Assembly (NCBI GenBank): GCA_947034885.2
Contig: OX344750.2
Span: 32,040,821-32,104,820 of the forward strand
Reading direction: 5' to 3'
Source of the DNA: Thuidium tamariscinum
Taxonomy: Eukaryota > Streptophyta > Bryopsida > Hypnales > Thuidiaceae
Length of the DNA: 64,000 bases
Positions 35,330-46,870 of the stretch are shown piece by piece (position 1 is the first letter of the stretch; each line of letters starts with the position of its first letter). Both the position numbers and the translations under genes were made by a program. Under the pieces are notes generated by a model. That model was not told the origin of the DNA, searched no databases, and saw nothing but the letters and a program-made list of their open reading frames with translations.

Positions 35330-38216
35330 TTGTTTAGGAGTTTGGCTGAAGAATAAAATTTCTTCAGTACCGCCAAGTGATGGACAAAGCTCTCATCGGC
35401 ACCGTCCTGGCGCCAGTATTGGGGATAGATTATCCCGAATGCATCGAGAAGGTCCTGTTGGGGGAACCTTCTATCAAGCTCGTCACACAAGCATTGGGCC
35501 ATTTCTGCACACATTAAACCCTTCCTATTAGAAGCACTCATTCACTGAATAACAAAGCAAGTCTGCCAACGGCCACTGGAAATTCCGATCAACATATTTT
35601 AAGCTGCAGCAGAGCGACCATGAGGATGAAGACCTTTTATAACTCAATGATGCACTTATGCTCTCATCAAACCTGTCTACTGTAGTGATAAACTCACAGG
35701 ACCACAAAAAAAATTGGAAGCCTAAACAACATCACCCTATTAATTTTTCCTTGCAACAAAAACTAACACAAGTACCACAGCAAGCTTCCGCTCTCCGTCA
35801 AGCCATCTCACCATCTGCAGCGATTAACTAGAAACAGTCACTAAGAAACAAAAAAAATGGGGAATAATTTCAGATAAACTGAAGCAGCTAAGAAAAAAAT
35901 GGGGAACAGTTACTACTGAACTGAAGCAAGCCAAGAAAAAAAATGGGAAAAAGTTTCTGATAAACTTAAGCAAGCCAAGAAAAAAAATCGGGAACAGTTT
36001 CTGATGAACTAAAGCAACCAAGAAAAAAAATTAGGAACAGTTCCTGAACTTCCGATTAAGTACCAAAAAATCCCTGTACAACACAAGAGAGGCAATGAGG
36101 ACTAAGAAACAAAGACATCGCAATGGCAATGACCACGCCGAGTCTCAGCCTTCCACCTGCTGTGACAATCACAGAAGGCAGAAAAAAAAATTAGAGGTAT
36201 AATCTCAAAGCACCATCAGTAGTTCACAAGGTATGCATCCCACATGGATCAATAGAAGCTCAAAATACTTGAGAAAGAAAATGAAACGAGGGACTTGCCT
36301 GAAAATTGGCGTTCAATATTGTCCTGGACTCTGTTGTACTCTTCCTGTGTCACAAAAATGTGGTTGCCAGTCTGCTTGTCATGGCAACGAGCATACATGG
36401 TTGTGTGCTGAAAATCAAATAGCAAATGTGAGAGACCAGAGTCCCCACAAAGTGGCCGCCAAGCCAAAGGAATCTCAGGGCAGGAGAGAGACACAAGTTC
36501 CTTGTACCATTGGAAATCAGTCGCTGAGTATGCTGTGGCGCTGTTTAAAAATATGCGGGCCAACTCACTCTGGCAAAGCTTTACAGTTTCCAGAAAATCA
36601 CAAATGAATATATCACGAGACTGAGAGAGCTTCATCAGATTATGTACAACATTCACTAATGGAATGAAGCAGGCAAGGGAAAGCAACAACTCAATATTAG
36701 CTAAGAAATCGAAATTGTCGGCAGCTCCAGTCTGCGGCTTATGACCAGGGAGGGAAGTCATGTCGGCCCCCATCTTTACCAACAACGTCCGATATTCAGA
36801 CATGATTCGAGCAGCAGGGCTTCTCATAGATATCCATCTAGTTTCAACATTTCTTACCATCTTGTTACCTTTAGTTTCCATGAGATCAGCAAGTCTCTGG
36901 AGCTCAGCATGACGACGGTTGCTGCGGCAGAAGTAGGCATATATGGACTGAAACAAGCTCTCAAGCCTAGAAATCATTGGAAACTTGGAAAGTGTTTCAA
37001 CCACGAGGTTCAAACGGTGACTTACGCAACTGGCCCCAATCAGAAACGGAGCCCATTTCTCACGAATTTGGGTGGTTACACCCGTCTTCGTTCCTTGAAA
37101 TGTACTCACTCCGTCAGCCCCAAAGCAAACCAATTTTGAAGCTATCTCTTAACGAGATAAGCCCCCCTCACCCATCAAAGTATGCATGATAACATCAGTC
37201 AAGTGATTAGCAGTACCATTCTCTGAAACACAAGAGAGGTGGAGTAGATGAGGCACCCTCTCCCATCCCTGCATGGCATAAACATGGACACCCACCCAAG
37301 AAGTATTGTCTACAGTTGTGACTTCATCTGCATTGATAGAAACAACATTTGCAGCCTGGACAATACCCTTGATGGCAGCAAGAATAGAAGCATGCAAATG
37401 TTCACTCATTTCCCAACCTGTAGTTTCGGACCAGTGCTTTCTCGGCAGATTTTTTACCTTCAGTTGCCGAAGAAGCTGCTGTTGGCGCTCATAATCACAC
37501 ATTGGATGACCATGACCAAGGATATGCAAAAGGGTTGAGAATTGAACTCCCTTTTTTTTCATGTCGCCCTCCAAACTCCCCAGCAGCTACTCAGCCACAA
37601 AGCCTACATTCTTCTGCCCCACCCAAAGTTTGCAAAATTGCAAATGCCTGCAGTCTCGTTTGATGTACACATCGCCCTTCTTGAGATGCGGCTCTGGAAC
37701 CCCATCCTCTAGGCAGGAGCGCTTCCCTTCATGTTTCTCTAGGTTGTCCAATTTTGGAACCATGATTTTGCGCCTCCCCGTCACCACAGTGCAGCTTCGG
37801 CAAACGACTCCAACCACATCGCCATCGGAGTTGAATTCGCCTTCTACCCATGCAAACTTGCATGCCCACACCTCTTGCCAGCGTTGGGTGATCGTGCTGG
37901 GTGCGGTTTTCCTCTTCTTCCGCCCCGTCGCTAGCACCGATTGGCCTCTCTTCCCCGCCACCGCGCCTTCACAGACACTCCCCGCCGCAGCGCCTTCACA
38001 AACACTCGTGCTTGCCAAGATCGGAGACAAAATTGTCACCTCCGACGGAGGACAATCTGGTGGCATCGGAACTGAATCCACCAAGCGAGTCTCGGAAACG
38101 TGGGTAATGCTCATCAATGGCGGCGGCATCATGTATTTTCCCATGCCACTTGTATTGCGGCTGGAGCCGAAGGTCCGAACGCGAAAGTTGTCGGGCAATT
38201 TCAATCGAGGTGCCAT
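35330..38216 (-). pseudogene. hAT transposase, N-terminal and central part
   Basis: Exon 1 38216-36299 and exon 2 35504-35330, continuing beyond the CACTA insertion at 17763-17322; the total is 2535 bases (845 codons) with closed phase. The start ATG is at 38216. A BED-type zinc finger lies at about residues 115-165 (WACKFAWVEGEF, VVCRSCTVV, LDNLEKHEGKR). The hAT core includes VVSINADEVTTVDN, GADGVSTFQGTKTGV and SCVSHRLNLVVE, then NVETRWISMRS. Two in-frame stops, TAG at 37587-37589 and TAA at 37149-37151, break it. Exon 1 ends in a GC-type donor (CAG then GCAAGT), unusual but a known class. Exon 2 begins EMAQCLCDELDRRFP. The transposase would excise and reinsert hAT elements, but this copy is dead. 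Confidence 0.85.
35840..36050 (-). repeat. About 46-bp tandem repeat in the hAT intron
   Basis: Four to five copies of a unit containing AAGAAAAAAAATGGGGAACA, then GTTTCTGATGAACT and AAGCAA follow each other, with a few changes between copies. It lies wholly within the single intron of the hAT gene. Confidence 0.7.
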
Positions 38217-40659
38217 TGAAGAAATCGGAGCAACGTGCAGGCCTACAAGAAGTCACTTGTCGTTAGATCTTGCACTCCTGCACCGAAACAAGTGAACACC
38301 CCAGCCAAGTCGACAATCTGCACACAAACACAGCGGGGATAGCACCCCAAGTCCACGATCTGCAGCCCAACACACCACCTGAAGTCCACAACCTGCACCC
38401 AACACCTCAGGTCCAAAACACCAAGTCCAAAACACCAAAACACACAAAGCAAAGGAGTCAAAGCAAATCACACAAAAACAATGCAAAACAATGACAATTG
38501 CCAACCGATCATCGAATGCAATTGCCAACACAAATTCACCAGAAGCTAACGTCGATGGCTCGATGCAAAGGGAGCACCAGTGCAGGATTGATCACACTCC
38601 AAAGCCGCAAAATTGCAAAGACAAGCAATCGAGCAGCAAGCGCAATGCACACACAGATTACTCAGAAGCACATGCCAGTGGAAAGGTGCAAGATCAGAAA
38701 ACTTCACTCGTTATATTCTCGGTGATGAAGGTCTCAGACTTGTCTGAATTGCGTAAAGGATACGTTCACAATCACAAGCCGCCTCCATTTCCGAATTGCA
38801 GGGATTGCAAGAATAGAGTCTGACCCTTCAGAGACTTGCTCAGATCTTGCAAAATTCCACTACAGCAAGGAATTGGCGCAGCGCATTCAAGCGTTTCCAA
38901 GGAGGGAAATTCTTTTCAAAATTTCATCATGAATTCGTGAAACCAAGGCACTGATCTCGAGAGCAAAGCACTTAAAGGAAGGGCAGGGATCAGGAGGATG
39001 CAAAAGCAATGTTGATTGCCATTAAGGCTAATGAGGAGCATCAAGGAGCGCATTAATGCTACGTACAATCTGCAGAAACTGAGGACGATGCTAATGGGCC
39101 AGGGTTTTGGCAGCCCCCCCAAACCCTAGGCCGGCTAATGGCAGCCGCAGGATGTCGCCGCCGCGCTACCGGATCAATGGCTCAGTGAATGCCAGCGCGA
39201 CTGGATGAAAAGCGCGTGGCAAGTTAATGCTATTCGTTCGGTGGATGGGGAGCTCGAACTGCGACATGCTGCAGCCGCGACTCAAAGATTTTGCTCAAAA
39301 TCTTTATTACAGGAACATTCTTGCTTTATAGATTTTGCACATGTCCCAAACTAGTAGAAATCTGGCACATTTTAGCCAGTTTAGGGATCGCTGAACTGGA
39401 GGGGGCCTAGAACGAGCCTGGACATCTAAGATAGATATACCCAATAGTAACATTGGTCATTCAATGACATCTAAAAATCACCCCAAATTCAAGTGCAAGT
39501 TGACCTAAAGTAGATAGGTGGGGTTCTAAATAGTAGTCACTCTTTCAAGAAGTGGCCAATCATCTACGCAATATCCAAGCTTACAATGTGTTGTTTTTGG
39601 GTGTTTCCATGCCCACTTTGGTATTAGTTTAGTGTTCACAATACTAAATGTATTTATGTAGTTCTTTCCAAAAATTTGTATTATATTCATACAAGCTCAA
39701 AAAAATAGGAAACAAATTTTTTTGGTTTCCTAAACCATTGCCTAACAAACACACATTGTTTTCTCTCTCTCTCTCTCTACGTACCTTCAAGATCAAGAGA
39801 TCCAAGGTAAGTGGTACATTTAAAGATGCTTCTATTGTAGGTGATGGACCAACACATTTCCATTGAGCTTTCTTTTGATGGTCTTGTTTCCTACATGTAC
39901 AATAGTAAACATTCAAACATGTACATTCCCTTCTCTTTTTCAATTGCATCAAGTAGATTTTGTAGCCTCCAATGGCAAATGATTAGCTTGCCCCCTTGCC
40001 TTGAAATTAAAAAAGGCTTACTAACTAGCTACTCTAGTGATTCACTCTGTTTTTTTGGTGAATAATTCTGTGCCTACTTTTTTCCAAGCCTTCCAACTTT
40101 GCAAAAGCAAAATGCAAGGGTTAGAAGGGAGGCTAGAACTCCACTAGTTTACAAAAGAAAGCAAAGGGTGGGTTCAATTTTGAAGACTCTCCAGTCCCTT
40201 AATGGCAATTTGAACAAAAGGAATAAGGTATAAATATCCAATATGAACTTTGGCAATCTAATTGCTTACATTTTAACCTATGAAATGTTTGACAGCCGTA
40301 GAGAGGGATGTAATTAAGTTAAAGGTGCAGAATGCATACACAAACTTTTAATTAGTAGGAATTCTTCAAATCTTGAATGGGGTCTTTAAAGTATTAGAAT
40401 TTATCAAGTTCAAGGCTAGAGTTAGAAGGGACAAGAGTTCTTCTTGGGTGAGCTCTAACTTGATTGAATTCTTAGTTCAATCTGATCTAACTCTAAGCCC
40501 ACCTCAAAAGAGATACAAGTTTGTCTTTAGTCTCTTTGGTCAAATTGAGTGCCATTCATTTTGAGACACAATCTTCTCGGTAACGTTTGAACAAATTCAA
40601 GCTCAATTGAAGCCCCAATTGATTATGCAATGCAAGAATGAGTGTAAGTTTGTTCTTTA
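38217..40659. other. Flank of the hAT gene and AT-rich DNA, no gene seen
   Basis: 38217-39300 is the 5' flank of the hAT gene. It contains repeated CCAAGTCCA/CACCAAGTCCAAAACACC words at 38340-38440 and a GC-rich patch at 39080-39290. The hAT terminal inverted repeat should be near here but was not identified. 39400-40659 is AT-rich without recognised coding. Confidence 0.4.
39761..39778 (+). repeat. (TC)n microsatellite
   Basis: An uninterrupted TC dinucleotide run of about nine units. Confidence 0.9.
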
Positions 40660-41330
40660 TAAACCAAGTATAGGAGAAGGCTTGAATATGGTGCAAGCTT
40701 TTCAAATTGTCTAGTAGGAGGTTGTGAAATGGATACGAGATTGTGGAAAAATGGATTCTTGATTACATTAGAGCATGATAGGAATTGTTTTTTACTTCTT
40801 CAATGGATGGTTTAAGATCCAAAAGGGGTTCATTCCTAACTAAGTAGATAGGTGTCTACTAATTTATTCAAAATAGGAGTGGTAGTCCAACTACCTTCTT
40901 ACAAATGTTAAAAAATCTGAAATAATGATTGATTCAAGCATTCATTTCAGATTTAGAAAGGGCCACATTTTGAAACCATCTCAATTACTTTTTACATGTT
41001 ACAATGTTATAAGAGAGGGCTTTGAAATCGCCCAAGCTTTTGCAACCATTAAGTAGGAGGCTGCGAAATGGAACTTGATTGTGAATCAATGAACTTCCAA
41101 TTACATTGGAGCATGATAAGAGTTTGGTTTTTCCTTCTTCAATGGATGGTTTTAGAGCCTTAGTCGCTTCATTCTTATCTAAGTGAATAAAATAAGATGT
41201 GGTTGTTGAACTTCCTTCTTACAAGTGTTACAAAATCTGAAATAAAGATTAATTCAAGCATTGACTCCAGTTTTAGGAAGGAACACATTTAGAAATCACC
41301 TTGATTACTTTTTACATGTTGCAATGCTAG
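40660..41330 (+). repeat. Two tandem copies of a ~340-bp non-coding unit
   Basis: Landmarks TTACATTAGAGCATGATA and CTTCTTCAATGGATGGTTT at 40765-40811 recur as TTACATTGGAGCATGATA and CTTCTTCAATGGATGGTTT about 338 bases later. CTTCCTTCTTACAA, AAAATCTGAAATAA and ACTTTTTACATGTT also recur at the same spacing. There is no ORF. Confidence 0.7.
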
Positions 41331-41885
41331 ATCTTGAACAAAGCTAGATTTATTTCCAAACTGTGCACATATGAGTTTTCAAGGCCTTTTGATCATGAAT
41401 AGGGCCTTATGCCAAATTGTACTTGAAAATTCATAACTAATTCAGTAATGCTTCAAAAAATATGAAACAACTTGTGTTAGATTCCTAAAAAAAATTTTTT
41501 GATTAAAAAATAAGTTCAAAATATTTGCATCAAAAGAAATATATGAAAAAGGGAGATCAACTCTTAAATGAGCAGTTTCTAAGCCTCCTCCCTTAGTTTT
41601 TGAACGAAGCCATATTCTTTTCCAAACCAAGCATGTGTGGGTTTTCAAGACCTAGTAATCACAAATAGGGCTCTATGCTAGATTTTGTTTGAAAATTCAT
41701 AAGTAATCCAGAAATGCTTTGAAAATTATGAAACGACTTGTGTTAGATTCCTCATCTATTTTTCTTTGATTGAAAAATGATGTAAAAATATTCCCATCTA
41801 AGAAAATACATGAAAAAGGCAAACTAGCCCTTAAATGAGTGGTTTCTGAGCCTCTTTCTTTAGTTGCAAAGCAAGTCAAGGTATC
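41331..41885 (+). repeat. Two tandem copies of a ~270-bp non-coding unit
   Basis: AACAAAGCTAGATTTATTTCC near 41336 corresponds to AACGAAGCCATATTCTTTTCC near 41603. GTTTTCAAG, CTTGTGTTAGATTCCT, ACATGAAAAAGG and CTTAAATGAG(C/T) follow in both copies. A minus-strand ORF in each copy (41442-41648 and 41697-41879) shares the word LPFS; this seems to be a by-product of the duplication, not a gene. Confidence 0.7.
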
Positions 41886-42016
41886 AAAAATTATTGTTGG
41901 TTGAGACTTACTAAGCCATGAGCAACGAGGTATTGTATTTGATGACTTGGCCTACTTTGCAATTACAGTAAGACATAATGTCAATGTAGGAGAGTTCAGC
42001 CGGCTAGTGTAAATAA

Positions 42017-42488
42017 GAGCATCCCCACGGCTCACCCGCCAAGAAGGGACGCCAAACCTGGTTTGGTGTGTATTGCTAGAGCGGTCCATTTCTAAAATGT
42101 GTCCCCTGCCCCACGCCTATTACGCCATTTGGACACGGCAATGCATAGGAGTTTGAATAAAATATAAATAATAGCTCAAAAATAACTCCTCATTAATTAT
42201 AAATTGAATATAAAAAGTTTTATAATGCTAAACAAGCACATGTCAACGGGATTGTCTACATGGGGATTTGGATTTCTTGGCCAATGCGATTTCATTCTTA
42301 CCTTTTTACATTTATTGATGCTTTGCCAAGCCTACTCTTGGACACTCGATTTGGCCAGGCGCTTGCCAAATTTGGCCGGGGCCGCTCACTTTTTTTGCTT
42401 CCGCGTGTCTGCGGTGGGGAGCAGATCACTGAGCAGGCTCAGCCAAGCAGCAGGTCAGCTGCTTTGGCGAGTCGCCGTGCAGATGCTC
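42017..42488. mobile_element. Tourist-like (PIF/Harbinger) MITE, TAA duplicated
   Basis: The left end GAGCATCCCCACGGC at 42017 is mirrored by GAGCATCTGCACGGC on the minus strand ending at 42488. TAA flanks both ends (42014-42016 and 42489-42491). GAGCATC termini with a 3-bp TAA/TTA target are typical of Tourist-like MITEs. There is no transposase inside. The termini differ from those of the Harbinger element 170 bases downstream, so that element did not mobilise it. Confidence 0.75.
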
Positions 42489-43820
42489 TAAGTTCCATCG
42501 TGATTACGTCGAAGTTACGGCCTTTCAAGACTTATATGGCTAAGAACAGCAGAAGATGATTTGTCAGAGGTTTCTGTTCTCGGCCTTCTGGCTGGACTTG
42601 TCCTTGCATGTGTGACAAAATGCTGTGACCTAAAGAAGTAACTTACGATTTAAGCTTAAGGTCCCTGCAGACTTGGCGTTAGGGCCCAATAAGGTTTGAC
42701 CGCTAAGTGCGTAGTTTCATTGTCCTTTTAATATAAAAAATTCGCAGCATCCACGAGGCAGAGGATCATATACACCTGTTTAATATGTGCTCTACGTAGT
42801 TACATGCTTGTTCGCACTTGAGCGGTAAGTTCCGTGAGCACAGAACATAACTTCACATACGTCCACTGTAAACATTGCCCCTGTCACACCTGAGTATTAA
42901 CCATTAACTTGGAAGGACTGAGTGGGTTGCTTTTGCAGTTACGGTTTTCGACAGCAAGAAAATCGCTTCCTCACGGACCTCACGGAACTCGCGAACTGGG
43001 TTGTTCCTTCAGTTCAATCCGAAGAGCAAAATTTCTAGATTTTTGCCGACGTTCTTCTTGCTTTGAAAGTAACCAGGTCTCATATGCAAAGCTTGTCGCT
43101 CTTACTCCGTCGCGTTTGCGTAAAAATTTGGTTGCTTACGGAGGAGGGTGCACACGACAGTGTTCGACTTTCGCTTGAAATGCGGAAGCATTTAGCTCGC
43201 TACCTATTCACTTGAAGAAGAGCTGCACTGAGGGAAGTCCACCGACAACAAATTGAGGTAAATCTCTGACCCTTCTGAGCGCGCAGCTGAAATTTCCAAC
43301 CATTTCAAGTAGTGTTCCGCTTGTCTCACTTTTGAATTCGGAGACGTTCACTTAGGGTTTCAGTTCGAGGACTAACACATCGTCGGCCACGATGCAAGAC
43401 CCTTAGTCCTCGAAGTTAAGACAAGCGTCGACACAAACGGAAAGCTGTGATTCCGTTTCTCAGGTCTCGTGCTCTCATCTTCGTCAAATACACCGGTTCG
43501 GTCGACATCGCCGACCACAGCGCCGTTTCCAGGTACCCCACACCGAATACTGAGAAGCCCTGCAATGTCTTCTTAATTTCACTTCTGATGCTGGTATCCT
43601 TCCATTGTACATGTGATTGTTTTCAAACACTCTTTTCTTTGCACACTCTGTGCACATGCTATTACCTCAAATTCCCATACCGTACTTGGCAATGCATGTC
43701 TTCACAGAGGTCTATATGACCGACGAATGTTTCAGTTAAATTCGGGAAAACTTCAATTCTTTTCATGTAGAAGGAAGTAATTCACGTCATCCCTTTGCAT
43801 CCTTGCAGGAACAACGTGCC

Positions 43821-45281
43821 ATGGATTTCCTACAGCACCCCACCGAATGTCAAGCTCTCGTGACGGCCTTCCTACTGCTCCTCTTCGAGACAAACATGGC
43901 GCTCCTCATGTTGCCGCATACAGAGGAAGATGAGCACGATGATATGGAGTTAGATCGACTCTGTAATGCATCCTTGGACTCGTCAATGGAGTTAGACCTC
44001 ATTATGACCACTACTTTGCATTCCTTCCAGATGCTCACTTCTATGCATCTACTTGACGAGGATTTAGGCTACTGGGTTAAACCCCGTAGCACTACTTGGT
44101 TTTCAAAATTTTTACTTGAACAATATGCAGACGAGCAATGGATTGAGTTGTTCAGGATGACAAGGGCCTCTGTCTTCACACTTGCTGATCTATTTAGGCC
44201 TTCTATCAGCAGAAAGGACACAAAATATAGGCGCGCCATCCCCGTTCTTATTCGAACTGCGTGCACACTCTTCAAACTCAGCCATGGTGCAAGTTTATTG
44301 GTTTGTAGCGAAATGTTCACAATGGGACATAGTTCCGTGTCAATGATGCTTCAAGATGTTATGTATGCCATAAACAATAGAATGTGAGGAGAAATTAGCT
44401 GGCCAAGAGGAGATGTACTTTTGCGCACAGAAGAGGATTTCCGTCAACTCTGTCAATTGCCTGGCGTTGTTGGCGCAATTGACGGCACCCACATAGCAAT
44501 CTCAAAACCGAAATTTGCCCCAGCAGACTACTACTACTTCAAAAGTGGGGGGTACACCATCAATTGCCAAGCAGTGGTATCCAACGACACTCGGTTCCTT
44601 GATCTGTTTATTGGCATGCCAGGTTCAACCAATGACTCTCGTGTACTGCGAAGATCAAGCCTACACCAGAAAGCAAGTGAAGGCACCTTGTGGGATGCAG
44701 GAATTACTTTTGAAGGCTTCACGCCTTATCTTTTAGGAGACGCAGGGTATCCCTTACTACCATGGTTGATGGTACCTCACATTGAGGTTGGTGCTTTGGG
44801 TTTGGCTGACACCTGGTTCAATCGTCGATTGCGAAGGGAAAGAGGAGTGGTTGAAAATTCTTTTGCAATGTTAAAGCAGACATTCCGGGAGCTCCTTCAC
44901 AAAACTGAGTTGGATGTAACGTTCGTGCTTGACGTCATTGTAGCTTGCACTATACTTCACAATGTTTTACAAGTGCAGTCCTTCGCAGACGTGCAACACT
45001 TGTTGGAAATTTTACAGAGCGAAAATGTAGACCCCATAGTTGTTGCCGCAGCCCCTGTTTTCCCGCATGTGGAAGCACCAGTTGACAGAAATGCAGTTGA
45101 GATGGCATGGCCATGGGTAAGAGACGAGATCTCGGAGTCTATCTTGCAGTATAAAGGCGAGGAGGTGCTTAGTGAAGACAGGTATGGTTACCAACACAAC
45201 TATGCCGAGAGCTATGATGTACAATATTTTTCTTTATTTTGGCATTCAAACTGTCACTTTACAAAGGGCATAGGTTTGTAG
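43821..45281 (+). pseudogene. PIF/Harbinger DDE transposase, one in-frame stop
   Basis: A CTTGCAG acceptor just upstream and an ATG at 43821 open a frame that runs to 45281. An N-terminal region with WIELFRMTRASVFTLADLF and a helix-turn-helix-like stretch (SHGASLLVCSEMFTMGHSSV) is followed by the DDE_Tnp_4 catalytic domain. GAIDGTHI carries the first Asp, LLGDAGYPLLPW the second, and RERGVVENSFAMLK the catalytic Glu. DDE transposases cut at the terminal repeats and insert at TTA/TAA. A TGA at 44385-44387, in a codon likely once CGA, interrupts the frame between the two halves; otherwise the triad is intact. The length of about 486 codons is normal. Confidence 0.85.
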
Positions 45282-45770
45282 TAATACTTGACAATGACCT
45301 CATCAGTTGCCTATATTTAATTTGCACATCAAGTGCACTGAACATAGTAAACTGTGATTGTAATGTATCTTCATTCGGTACTATCACTGCAGGGAAAAAA
45401 GCCAATACTATGAGCACCACAAAATATCAAAATTGTTTGTACATTGCACATATGGAAGCGGCAGTTACGTAGTGAACTCTATGGAATAAGACTTCGAGAC
45501 TGGAACGTCGAAGTGCAGCTATGTACAGCTCCTCGTGAGGAATAAGTTCGTTCCTTCTTCGACAATAGCTTCGTTGAACCCAACTGTCGTCACTTACTAG
45601 TCCGTGTCATTAGGGTCCGTTGAAGTTTCAAGGTCTGATGGGAAAGTGTGCCGTCTCCTCTCGCCATCATGTACAGGGACATAACTACCACTAGGAGCTA
45701 GGCATACAGTGAACTGAGGACCTGCTTGCAAGAGTCCTGCACTCAGAACATCACACATATTAGCGAGACA

Positions 45771-46870
45771 CTACACTAGTTCATCTTGTTTTAGAATGGA
45801 AAGTTTGGCGTTTTCGTCAACGTTTTTGGCGTTTTCACGAAGCTTGGTATCACGGTCTACTTGGTACTCGAATTGCTTTGCGAACAGACTTTGCTGGACT
45901 TCGATTTTGCATCTCTCCATTTCTTGGCTGCCTTCAGACATTTCTCTAATTTGTTGTGTAATAGTTTGACCCATGGATTTAGTCGCTTCCGCCATCAAAG
46001 TGTGCCCGGAGAGAGACTTACGTCGAATTGCAGTGTTTCCGGGTTCATGGTGATTAGTTCGAGGTGTCGTATCATTGGAGCTCAAGGCATGTACTTCAAC
46101 TCCTACAGGAACGGCACTTCGAGGGCGACCTCGAGCTCCGGTACTCGGCATTCCCTCATACACAAGAGTCGACGCACGCATCGGTGGAGGTCGCTGACTC
46201 GGTAAGGACGCAGGAGTCAGCCGCTCCGTTGCTTCTTCCTCAGTGAAAGCATCCTCGAATTCGTCATCGGTAGGATCTTCCATATCAGCCTGATTGTTCA
46301 TGTTCGTAGGTGCTGCTTCGACAGGTCTGTAATTTCCGTCATGAGTTGATAGCAGGTCCCTTGTATGCAGTGATTGCATGTTGGGTCTTTGGCCGTACTA
46401 CTCTGAAATTGCAAGAAAATAATCACGAGAGAAACACGAGGTAGAGTGAAAGTCCTTCACTCGGCTGGACTCATCAACCAGTAGTCCGCGTTATTCATCC
46501 CAGTACATGCATAATAATCTGCAATTCGTTTGTAGTCGGTGAAAAGCTGGCCCCACTTGCTTTTGCAAGCAGTAGCATCACGCACAATAGGGGAGAAACC
46601 GGATTCATGTACAGCTAGGCTGATTCTAGCCCACTTCGAGGCGTCACTATGCATAAGCTGACGACCATCGGATGACCACAGTTCTTCGAGATTCAGTTGA
46701 TGCTTGGCTGCAATGAGGGCACGGACTTCGTCAGGTTGCCAATTCGGTTGTCTGTCTCTACGTGCGCGCGTACTTTGGGTTGCATCGCTCTAAACATCAC
46801 CAGTACTCACTGATCGTGTGGAAGGCTGATTGGAACTACCGGCTTGTCCATTGCTTTGTCGTGCACCCAT
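45771..46870 (-). pseudogene. PIF/Harbinger Myb/SANT-like partner gene (ORF1), decayed
   Basis: Starts at the ATG at 46870 (MGARQSNGQAGSSNQ). A trihelix/Myb-like DNA-binding domain follows: RQPNWQPDEVRALIAAKHQL, then SKWARISLAVHESG and TACKSKWGQLFTDYKRI, then YWLMSPAE. The C-terminal part has an acidic stretch (DPTDDEFEDAFTEEE), a Pro-rich linker and a helical region (EGSQEMERCKIEVQQSL). In-frame stops at 46790-46792, 46457-46459 and 46398-46400, and a one-base frameshift between 46457 and 46400, break it. In PIF elements this protein binds the ends and brings in the transposase. It converges on the transposase with about 490 bases between their ends. Confidence 0.75.

Noticed and set aside
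36741-38295. Plus-strand ORFs opposite the hAT gene (132 and 244 codons)
   Set aside because: They are antisense shadows of the hAT coding region.
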